A DNA stretch of 11,781 nucleotides from JAPWJZ01 sp035626855 (lineage in GTDB: Bacteria; Pseudomonadota; Alphaproteobacteria; Micavibrionales; UBA2020), in contig DASPMW010000099.1 in NCBI GenBank assembly GCA_035626855.1, forward strand, positions 1-11,781. Reading direction: 5' to 3'. This document shows, piece after piece, positions 7,077 through 11,781 of this stretch (position 1 is the stretch's first letter; each line of letters starts with the position of its first letter). Position numbers and translations under genes: made by a program. The notes beneath the pieces are model-generated. The model worked only from the letters and a program-made list of their open reading frames with translations. It was not told the DNA's origin and ran no database searches.

Positions 7077-7103
7077 ATTATGGTATCAACTATGTTTTGA
7101 CAA
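7077..7103 (-). promoter_or_regulatory. Candidate promoter of flavoprotein paralog B
   Basis: On the minus strand TTGTCA (7103-7098) is followed after 15 bases by CATAAT (7082-7077). Both hexamers match consensus at five of six positions, but the spacer is short. The site lies within the 119-base gap after the 379-residue gene. Confidence 0.35.
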
Positions 7104-7144
7104 ATGATTAAGCGCGCAAGCGATGTGGATAGCGCAGCCTTTTC

Positions 7145-7167
7145 AGCCGGTTACAGCTGTTACGGCT
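7145..7167. repeat. Inverted repeat overlapping the stop codon of the 379-residue gene
   Basis: AGCCG (7145-7149) and CGGCT (7163-7167) are complementary arms, and the interior holds the short palindrome ACAGCTGT. The right arm lies at the end of the coding region. There is no T-run after it on the minus strand, so it is at most a weak or Rho-assisted stop signal. Confidence 0.3.
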
Positions 7168-8299
7168 TGGGCGGTTTCGGCGTCTGGCCGTATTTCGGCC
7201 GTTCGGCGCGGTAATTCTGCACGAAATTGCCGATGGCCGCGGGCACGGTCGGGGCAGGGGTCTGCACGATCATGTTCTGCAGGGTTTTTGCGCCGTCTTC
7301 GCTGGTATCGATTTTCTTGAAGATGTCGAGCGCCTGCGTAACGCGCGCCTGGAACAGCGTTTCATTCGCGTCGAAATCACCCTTGCCCTTGCCCATGAGG
7401 TCATACAGCCCTTCTGCATGGAGCACGTAAGTCGTGATGCGGCACTGGTTCAGGAAGTTATCATACTCCGACGTATCGACATGATAGGCGCGCAATTGCC
7501 GCAGCAGGCTTTCGGCGAGGCGCAGCGCAGTGTCGGCGTCGTCGATCAACCCGCCATAGCCAAGCTTGGCGTAGTTGTCGCAGTATTCCGTCAGGTGGCC
7601 TTGCGCAATCTCGATCTGGTCGACGAAACGGTCGAGGAGGTTGATGGCGCGCACGCCGTTCAGGCTTGCGGCGTAATCATCGCGATGCGCTGCGGCGGTG
7701 AAACTGTCGAGCAGGAAATGCGCGTTCGGAAGCTTGCTCTGCGGGCCATTATTGTCGAATTCATCTTCCGGCCGCTGCACATGCGCATTCGCGCTGTCCA
7801 CGTCGGACTGGTGAAAGCTGCAGCCAAGCGGCAGCACGCGCGGGTTGGGCCGTGCATGGGGCAGGCCCTTGGTGTCATAGACGTAACCTTCGCGCTCGGC
7901 GAAGGCCTTGTAATGGATATAGCCGAGCACCGGCGCGTCGGGGTAGAGCGTCTCGTATTGCAGCGGCTTGTCCTTGTGCTCCTTCTCGAGACTGCCGAGC
8001 AGCGTCACGGCGTCGCGGAAGTTCAGCTTGTTTTTGACAAGATGGGTATGGGTGGCATTTTTCCGCTTGTAGGGGTTGAAGCTGTCTTCGCTCACCGTCA
8101 CGACCTTGCTGACCGTCCAGGTCTTTTTGACCGGGTCATCGAGATGCGCCTCGTAATGGGTGTAGTGGCTGCCGGGGCGGTGGCTCTTCAGCGAGAATGT
8201 TTCGGTCGTGCAGTGATTGCCGAACAGGGGGTGAAGCACCTTGTTATCCGGCAGCGGGCGCGGGTGGCGGTCTGGATCGAGATCGTCTTTCCCCGTCAT
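7160..8299 (-). CDS. Hypothetical protein, 379 residues
   Basis: I do not recognise the family. The protein is hydrophilic, with no signal peptide or membrane segment, and is probably cytosolic. The first 170 residues are rich in His, Pro, Tyr and charged residues, with a His cluster HRPGSHYTHYEAH (40-52), NATHTHLVKNK (81-91) and VLPLGCSFHQSD (155-166). From about 195 to 345 it looks mostly helical (LLDRFVDQIEIAQGHL 221-236, ADTALRLAESLLRQLR 255-270). The C-terminus is Pro/Lys-rich and likely disordered (KYGQTPKPPKP). Only three or four cysteines are present (C30, C160, C240, C286). The start at 8299 has AAGG ten bases upstream, a rather long spacing. A candidate promoter lies at 8342-8369. 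It is upstream of the two flavoproteins on the same strand, but the 119-base gap with its own promoter argues against a tight operon. Confidence 0.7.
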   Translation of the reverse strand: MTGKDDLDPDRHPRPLPDNKVLHPLFGNHCTTETFSLKSHRPGSHYTHYEAHLDDPVKKTWTVSKVVTVSEDSFNPYKRKNATHTHLVKNKLNFRDAVTLLGSLEKEHKDKPLQYETLYPDAPVLGYIHYKAFAEREGYVYDTKGLPHARPNPRVLPLGCSFHQSDVDSANAHVQRPEDEFDNNGPQSKLPNAHFLLDSFTAAAHRDDYAASLNGVRAINLLDRFVDQIEIAQGHLTEYCDNYAKLGYGGLIDDADTALRLAESLLRQLRAYHVDTSEYDNFLNQCRITTYVLHAEGLYDLMGKGKGDFDANETLFQARVTQALDIFKKIDTSEDGAKTLQNMIVQTPAPTVPAAIGNFVQNYRAERPKYGQTPKPPKP

Positions 8300-8341
8300 T
8301 TGGCGGTAGCCTTCCCCTTGAAACGCTTGGATTTTTGCTGC

Positions 8342-8369
8342 GTATTATTGGTAACAGATGCTGCCGCAA
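8342..8369 (-). promoter_or_regulatory. Candidate promoter of the 379-residue gene
   Basis: On the minus strand TTGCGG (8369-8364), a 16-base spacer and TAATAC (8347-8342) form a plausible promoter about 43 bases before the ATG at 8299. An overlapping alternative uses TTGACC just upstream. Confidence 0.35.
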
Positions 8370-8416
8370 GGGTCAATTTCCAATATCCCGCAGCAAATTC
8401 ATGGAGTTAAATATTT

Positions 8417-8446
8417 TTGCCCATGCGGCCACGGTTTTGTTTTAAA
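8417..8446 (+). promoter_or_regulatory. Weak candidate promoter of the small-gene operon
   Basis: TTGCCC (8417-8422), an 18-base spacer and TTTAAA (8441-8446) are the best plus-strand match in the 240-base gap between the divergent genes at 8299 and 8540. The match to consensus is only partial, and the leader would be nearly 90 bases. Apart from this and the divergent promoter of the 379-residue gene, I see nothing definite in the gap. Confidence 0.22.
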
Positions 8447-8539
8447 ATGGAATTATGCGTCATGTGCCGAGCGGAACCCGTGGGCGAAGCGTTTGTTTTA
8501 CCAAGGTAATTCAACACTTTTCAAACGGGAGGGCTCGTC

Positions 8540-8884
8540 ATGGCCGACAAGGAAACGCCGAAGCCGCCTGAAATTCCCGTACCGCAGCCGCCCGAAGAAA
8601 AAGTGCAGGTGATCACCGTCAACTTCAAGGAAGGCGCGATCATCGACAAGGTGCAGTTCGATGGCGAGGGCGGCATCCCGAAATTCCTGCGCGACCTCGC
8701 CAAGTTCGCGAAGAACACCAAGGTCACCTCCGTCGTCGTCCTCACCATCAACGAGGACGAGCATGTCGACTGGGTCCATATTGCCGAGAATGAACATCAC
8801 CTTGCGCTCGCGGCGCTCTGCCTCGATGATATCAAGGAAGACCTGAAGACCGTGATCTTCCGGGACGAGGAAACCGAGGAATAA
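8540..8884 (+). CDS. Small hypothetical acidic protein, 114 residues
   Basis: I do not recognise this protein. It has a Pro/Glu/Lys-rich, probably disordered N-terminal tail (KPPEIPVPQPPEEK, 8-21), then an alternating strand/helix pattern: VQVITVNFKEGAIIDKVQF (22-40), a helix GIPKFLRDLAKFAKN (45-59), a strong strand TSVVVLTINED (63-73), then HVDWVHIAE, a helix HHLALAALCLDDIKEDL (86-102) and a strand TVIFRDE. It ends in an acidic DEETEE. There is no signal peptide. The start has a strong GGGAGGG six bases upstream. It is the first of four tightly packed plus-strand genes. Its TAA is directly followed by the ATG of the next gene, implying co-translation. The compact alpha/beta pattern suggests a folded domain, but no function can be assigned. 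Confidence 0.75.
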   Translation: MADKETPKPPEIPVPQPPEEKVQVITVNFKEGAIIDKVQFDGEGGIPKFLRDLAKFAKNTKVTSVVVLTINEDEHVDWVHIAENEHHLALAALCLDDIKEDLKTVIFRDEETEE

Positions 8885-9091
8885 ATGTCCGAACTCAAAA
8901 TCGACCGCGAAACGATGGCGAAACTGTCGCGATCGCTCGCCTTCATCATCAACGCGCAGGACCCGACGGTCATCGCGCTCAAGACCGCCGCCGAGAGCGG
9001 GCTCGATAAAGACATCAAGCAGGCGCGGGCGATGTTCCTGAAACTGAAGCCCGGCCACCGCGCCGCCGCGCTGGAGATGCTCAAGGCATGA
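8885..9091 (+). CDS. Small hypothetical protein, 68 residues
   Basis: I do not recognise this protein. It appears all-helical: KIDRETMAKLSRSLAFIINAQ (5-25) is followed by DPTVIALKTAAESG, then DKDIKQARAMFLKLK (41-55) and GHRAAALEMLKA (57-68). There are no cysteines, no signal peptide and no membrane segment. The ATG follows the stop of the preceding gene with no intervening base. The last bases overlap the next gene by four (ATGA at 9088-9091), so it is embedded in a translationally coupled operon. The small helical character would suit a partner of the 114-residue protein, but that is inference from position only. Confidence 0.7.
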   Translation: MSELKIDRETMAKLSRSLAFIINAQDPTVIALKTAAESGLDKDIKQARAMFLKLKPGHRAAALEMLKA

Positions 9092-9495
9092 CCGCGTCGC
9101 GCTACGCCTGCGAGCGCCGCGCGCTGCAAGCGGCCATTGCCGTCGGCGGGCTGGTGCCTGTGCTGGCCGGCGCTTCCGGGATGATCATGGGGCCGCAGCT
9201 GCTGGCCGACCCCGCCAACCTCGCCGTGGACAGCCATTTCCGCTATTTATCCGGGCTGCTGTTCGGCATCGGCATCGCTTTCTGGTACGCCATTCCGACC
9301 ATTGAAACACGCACGGGGTATTGCCGGCTGCTCTGCCTGCCCATCGTGATCGGCGGTTTCGCGCGGCTGATGGCGGCAGTTTTTATCGGCCTGCCGCCAC
9401 TGCCCATGCTGCTCGCGATCGGGATGGAACTGGCCGTCACCCCTGCGCTATGCGCATGGCAGGCACGGATTGCGCGGGAGGCGAAACATGTCTGA
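9088..9495 (+). CDS. DUF4345-like small integral membrane protein
   Basis: This 135-residue protein has four predicted membrane segments at about 12-36, 52-71, 80-100 and 104-125. The sequence pattern agrees with the DUF4345 family as I know it: GGLVPVLAGASGMIMGP (20-36), VDSHFRYLSGLLFGIG (47-62), YAIPTIE (67-73), a GGFARL motif (89-94) and a final MELAVTPALCAWQARIAR (113-130). It belongs to the inner membrane and its function is unknown. It overlaps the upstream gene by four bases (ATGA) and the downstream gene by eight, so it is part of a compact co-translated operon. It is the only member of the four-gene group that resembles a known family. Confidence 0.8.
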   Translation: MTASRYACERRALQAAIAVGGLVPVLAGASGMIMGPQLLADPANLAVDSHFRYLSGLLFGIGIAFWYAIPTIETRTGYCRLLCLPIVIGGFARLMAAVFIGLPPLPMLLAIGMELAVTPALCAWQARIAREAKHV

Positions 9496-9670
9496 CGAAT
9501 ATATCGTGCGCGTCGTTTACAAAAGCGAAAACGTCGAAGTCCACGAATTCAAAAACAAGCAAAAAGCCCTCGCCGCGCGGGACAGGTTCCGCAAGATGGA
9601 TACGGTCGCCTCGGCCAAGCTGCTGGGCGAGGCTGATTTCAGCGATAATGATTTATCGGAATTTAAGTAA
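9488..9670 (+). CDS. Small hypothetical protein, 60 residues
   Basis: I do not recognise this protein. It has an N-terminal strand pattern (EYIVRVVYKSENVEVHEF, 4-21), then a charged helix (NKQKALAARDRFRKMD, 23-38), a short strand ASAKLLGEAD and an acidic tail SDNDLSEFK. The pattern suggests a small beta-beta-alpha-beta fold. The start at 9488 is chosen because GGGAGG (9476-9481) stands six bases before it. An in-frame ATG at 9470 lies before this site. The first eight bases overlap the end of the DUF4345-like gene. It ends the four-gene operon, and its stop codon directly abuts the stop of the convergent iron-sulfur gene. Confidence 0.7.
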   Translation: MSDEYIVRVVYKSENVEVHEFKNKQKALAARDRFRKMDTVASAKLLGEADFSDNDLSEFK

Positions 9671-10015
9671 TCACATCCTCGGCGCGAACGACTTGCCGCA
9701 GCCGCAGCCGGCGGCTTCGTTGGGGTTGCGGATCTTGAAGGCGGACTTGACGATCGACTGCATGTAATCGACTACCGCGCCGTTCAGGAATTGCAGCGAC
9801 ATGGTGTCGGTCACGAGCGCGTCGCCGAACTTCACATCATCCGCGGTCATCTTGTCGTCAAGGTCGAGGTCGTACTGGAAGCCGGAGCAGCCGCCGCCCA
9901 GCACCGTCACGCGCAGCATGAGCGCCGGGTTGCCCTCTTTTTCGCGCAGGGCCGCGAGGCGTTTTTGCGCGCTTTCGGTCAGGGACATCGTCGCACTCGT
10001 GGGGGTATCGGGCAT
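9671..10015 (-). CDS. erpA: ErpA/IscA-type iron-sulfur cluster assembly protein
   Basis: This is a 114-residue A-type Fe-S carrier that receives clusters from the ISC/SUF scaffold and hands them to apo-enzymes in the cytosol. The three conserved cysteines are visible: C43 in VLGGGCSGFQYDL and C104 and C106 in GCGCGKSF. LTESAQKRL (12-20) and FLNGAVVDY (76-84) also fit the family. The C43-C104 spacing (60 residues between them) is slightly shorter than in E. coli ErpA. I choose the start at 10015, with GGAGG five bases upstream, rather than the open frame to 10048. It is divergent from dgt, a common alphaproteobacterial arrangement. ErpA, IscA and SufA cannot be fully separated by sequence inspection, but this genomic context usually carries the ErpA-like member. 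Confidence 0.92.
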   Translation of the reverse strand: MPDTPTSATMSLTESAQKRLAALREKEGNPALMLRVTVLGGGCSGFQYDLDLDDKMTADDVKFGDALVTDTMSLQFLNGAVVDYMQSIVKSAFKIRNPNEAAGCGCGKSFAPRM

Positions 10016-10020
10016 GGTAT

Positions 10021-10025
10021 CCTCC
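10021..10025 (-). promoter_or_regulatory. Ribosome binding site fixing the erpA start
   Basis: GGAGG on the minus strand is five bases before the ATG at 10015. The upstream in-frame ATGs near 10048 lack such a site. Confidence 0.6.
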
Positions 10026-10076
10026 GGTTGCTGGTTAAACATAACCAAACGTCATATTATCCTTTAATTCTACCGC

Positions 10077-10106
10077 ATAATATGGTTTAAAAGCCTTATA
10101 AATCAA
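10077..10106 (-). promoter_or_regulatory. Candidate promoter of erpA
   Basis: On the minus strand TTGATT (10106-10101), an 18-base spacer and TATTAT (10082-10077) form a good promoter match. Transcription would start near 10070, leaving a leader of about 55 bases. The region is clearly AT-rich against its surroundings. On the plus strand TAGAAT (10107-10112) could be the -10 box for dgt, but I see no good -35 partner. Confidence 0.4.
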
Positions 10107-10150
10107 TAGAATTCCGGCGCTGGGCGGCCGGACTTCGCAAGGGAGCCTGT

Positions 10151-11419
10151 ATGGCGCGCGTTGCGGCTAAGAAATTGAAATCCTTGCCTGAAACGGGACA
10201 GAAAGATCCGATGGCAAAATTTACGGCGACGGATGGCCTCGCCGTGTTTGCGTCGCGGCCATCCGAAAGCCGCGGCCGGCTGCATCCGGAAGCGCCTTCC
10301 AAGACGCGTGGCGCCTTCGAGCGGGACCGCGACCGCATCATCCACTCAAGCGCCTTCCGCCGCCTGAAATTCAAGACGCAGGTGTTTGTCTATCATGAGG
10401 GCGATCATTACCGCACGCGCCTCTCGCATTCGATCGAGGTCGCGCAGGTGGCGCGCTCCCTCGCGCGGCTGCTGAAAGTCGATGAAGACTTGGCCGAAAC
10501 CTGCGCGCTCGCCCACGACCTCGGCCACACGCCCTTCGCGCATGTCGGGGAGGACGCGCTCGCGGAATGCATGAAGGATTACGGCGGCTTCGACCACAAC
10601 GACCAGACCCTGCGCGTCGTGACGAAGCTCGAAAAGAAATACCCGAATTTCGACGGCCTCAACCTCACCTGGGAATCCCTCGAAGGTCTCTGCAAGCATA
10701 ACGGCCCGCTTTACAAAAAAGGCCAGAAGAAGCCGAAGCTGGAAATCACGCTCGCGGAACTGAGCGGCAAGATGGACCTGCTGTTGAACACCTATGCCTC
10801 GGTCGAGGCGCAGGCGGCGGGGATCGCGGATGACATCGCCTATAACAGCCACGACCTCGATGACGGGCTGCAGGCGGATATGTTCACGCTGAAGGATGTG
10901 GAGCAGGTGGACTGGGTCGCCGCGATCATTCACGCCAAGAAAAAATCCTATCCCGTCATCGCGCCCTACACGCTGCAGCAGGAAGTGGTGCGCGACGTAA
11001 TGGGAACCTATGTCATGGACGTGCTGGCCGAAAGCAAGCGCCGCCTGCTCGCGCTCAATCCCAAAACGCCCGACGATATCCGCTATGCGAAAGACATGGT
11101 TATCGGCATGTCGGACGAGATGCGCAAAAAGGACAAGGCGCTGCGCAGCTTCCTCTGGGCGAATTTCTACCGGCACCACCAGGTCAGCCGCGTGCGCCGC
11201 AAGGTCTTTGCCGTCGTGCAGGACCTGTTCGAAGTGTTCATGGAACACAAGCGATGCCTGCCGCCCGATTACCTGAAACAGGTGCAGGACGTGCCGAAGG
11301 GCTGGAAAGCCGAAACCTGGCACGCGCGCACCGTCGCCGACTACATCGCCAGCATGACCGATCGCCTGGCCGTGCTGGAACACAAGGAACTCTTTGACGC
11401 ATACCAGGTGGTGAGATGA
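10151..11419 (+). CDS. dgt: Deoxyguanosinetriphosphate triphosphohydrolase-like protein
   Basis: This is a 422-residue HD-domain dNTP triphosphohydrolase that cleaves dNTPs to deoxynucleosides and triphosphate, adjusting the nucleotide pool in the cytosol. The length fits the type-2 dGTPase-like subfamily. The metal-binding HD set is visible: H93 in RTRLSHSIEV, H122-D123 in CALAHDLGHTPFAH, and D227/D228 in GIADDIAYNSHDLDD. Other conserved parts are RDRDRIIHSSAFRRL (58-72), KTQVF (75-79) and the FDHNDQTLR segment (147-155). The start has AAGGGAG five bases upstream of the ATG at 10151. An in-frame ATG at 10211 is a weaker alternative. It is divergent from erpA and overlaps argS by four bases (ATGA), so the two are co-translated. 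Confidence 0.93.
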   Translation: MARVAAKKLKSLPETGQKDPMAKFTATDGLAVFASRPSESRGRLHPEAPSKTRGAFERDRDRIIHSSAFRRLKFKTQVFVYHEGDHYRTRLSHSIEVAQVARSLARLLKVDEDLAETCALAHDLGHTPFAHVGEDALAECMKDYGGFDHNDQTLRVVTKLEKKYPNFDGLNLTWESLEGLCKHNGPLYKKGQKKPKLEITLAELSGKMDLLLNTYASVEAQAAGIADDIAYNSHDLDDGLQADMFTLKDVEQVDWVAAIIHAKKKSYPVIAPYTLQQEVVRDVMGTYVMDVLAESKRRLLALNPKTPDDIRYAKDMVIGMSDEMRKKDKALRSFLWANFYRHHQVSRVRRKVFAVVQDLFEVFMEHKRCLPPDYLKQVQDVPKGWKAETWHARTVADYIASMTDRLAVLEHKELFDAYQVVR

Positions 11420-11781
11420 GCAATATTTTCCACGCTTACCAGACGAAGGTGAACGACATCCTCGCCAAGATGGCGGCGAATGGCGACCTGCCGCCGGGGC
11501 TTGATATGAGCCGGGTCAAGGTGGAGCCACCGAAGGACGTCGCGCATGGCGACATGGCGACAAACGCCGCGATGGTGCTGTCGAAGGCTGCCGGCAAAAA
11601 TCCGCGCCAGCTTGGCGAAGCGCTTGCCGGCAAACTGAAGGAACTGCCGGAAATCCGCGACGTCACGGTCGCCGGCCCCGGCTTCGTCAACTTCCGCCTC
11701 GCCGATGCCGAATGGTCGTCGACGCTGCAAACGATCCTGAACGAAGGGATCTATTACGGCGACAGCCAGATGGGCAAGCGC
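11416..11781 (+). CDS. argS: Arginyl-tRNA synthetase (N-terminal part, cut off by window edge)
   Basis: 122 residues are visible, about a fifth of the usual 560-590. The enzyme charges tRNA-Arg with arginine and is essential. The visible part covers the N-terminal tRNA-recognition (Add1) domain, with the typical VEPPKDVAHGDMATNAAMVL segment (about 36-55), VTVAGPGFVNFRL (83-95) and the entry to the catalytic domain (GIYYGDSQMGKR). The HIGH and KMSK motifs lie beyond the window. The ATG at 11416 overlaps the dgt stop (ATGA), and GGTGGTGAG just upstream may serve as the ribosome binding region. The frame stays open to the end. Confidence 0.93.
   Translation, partial: MSNIFHAYQTKVNDILAKMAANGDLPPGLDMSRVKVEPPKDVAHGDMATNAAMVLSKAAGKNPRQLGEALAGKLKELPEIRDVTVAGPGFVNFRLADAEWSSTLQTILNEGIYYGDSQMGKR

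Noticed and set aside
5658..7100. Long plus-strand frame (480 residues) opposite flavoprotein B
   Set aside because: It is the same kind of shadow. It resembles the shadow of the other paralog only because the sense genes are paralogs.
7418..8410. Plus-strand frame (330 residues) opposite the 379-residue gene
   Set aside because: It has no recognisable motif. The minus-strand frame has a better start context and a more protein-like composition, although neither is a known family.
8401..8445. Possible 14-residue leader peptide before the small-gene operon
   Set aside because: There is no ribosome binding site before its ATG and no regulatory codon run or attenuator hairpin.
10346..11383. Minus-strand frame (345 residues) opposite dgt
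   Set aside because: It is antisense to an unmistakable HD-domain dNTPase.

Overview
This window reads as ordinary chromosome of a GC-rich alphaproteobacterium. The main clue is the right-hand end. There an erpA/iscA-type gene is divergent from dgt, and dgt overlaps argS, an order common in Alphaproteobacteria. The high GC content also produces many long but empty antisense reading frames. I see no tRNA, rRNA, CRISPR array, insertion sequence, integrase or phage gene. No gap between genes exceeds about 255 bases.

Layout, left to right. (1) Positions 1-1913, minus strand: a tyrosine/phenylalanine breakdown operon. hppD (4-hydroxyphenylpyruvate dioxygenase) comes first and is coupled through a TAATG overlap to a fumarylacetoacetate-hydrolase-family gene that runs off the left edge. 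(2) Positions 2076-3005, plus strand: metF, which shares a 162-base divergent promoter region with hppD. (3) Positions 3032-3363: a 53-residue minus-strand gene with a good ribosome binding site, with an intrinsic-terminator hairpin on each side. (4) Positions 3385-7040, minus strand: two tandem paralogous FAD/NAD(P)-binding flavoproteins. Both are exactly 566 residues and each has its own candidate promoter. (5) Positions 7160-8299, minus strand: a 379-residue protein of unknown family. (6) Positions 8540-9670, plus strand: four small genes packed with zero or negative spacing, of which only the third (a DUF4345-like membrane protein) is recognisable. (7) Positions 9671-10015, minus strand: an ErpA/IscA-type iron-sulfur assembly protein whose stop codon abuts that of the small-gene cluster. 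(8) Positions 10151-11781, plus strand: dgt (dNTP triphosphohydrolase) overlapping the start of argS, which runs off the right edge.

Functionally the edges are housekeeping: aromatic amino-acid catabolism, one-carbon/methionine metabolism, Fe-S assembly, dNTP control and arginyl-tRNA synthesis. The centre (3079-9670) holds most of the uncharacterised material: a duplicated flavoprotein pair of a divergent YdhS-like type, one orphan protein and five small proteins. Nothing in the sequence proves that these central genes form one system. The duplicated flavoproteins are the best candidates for undescribed biochemistry.
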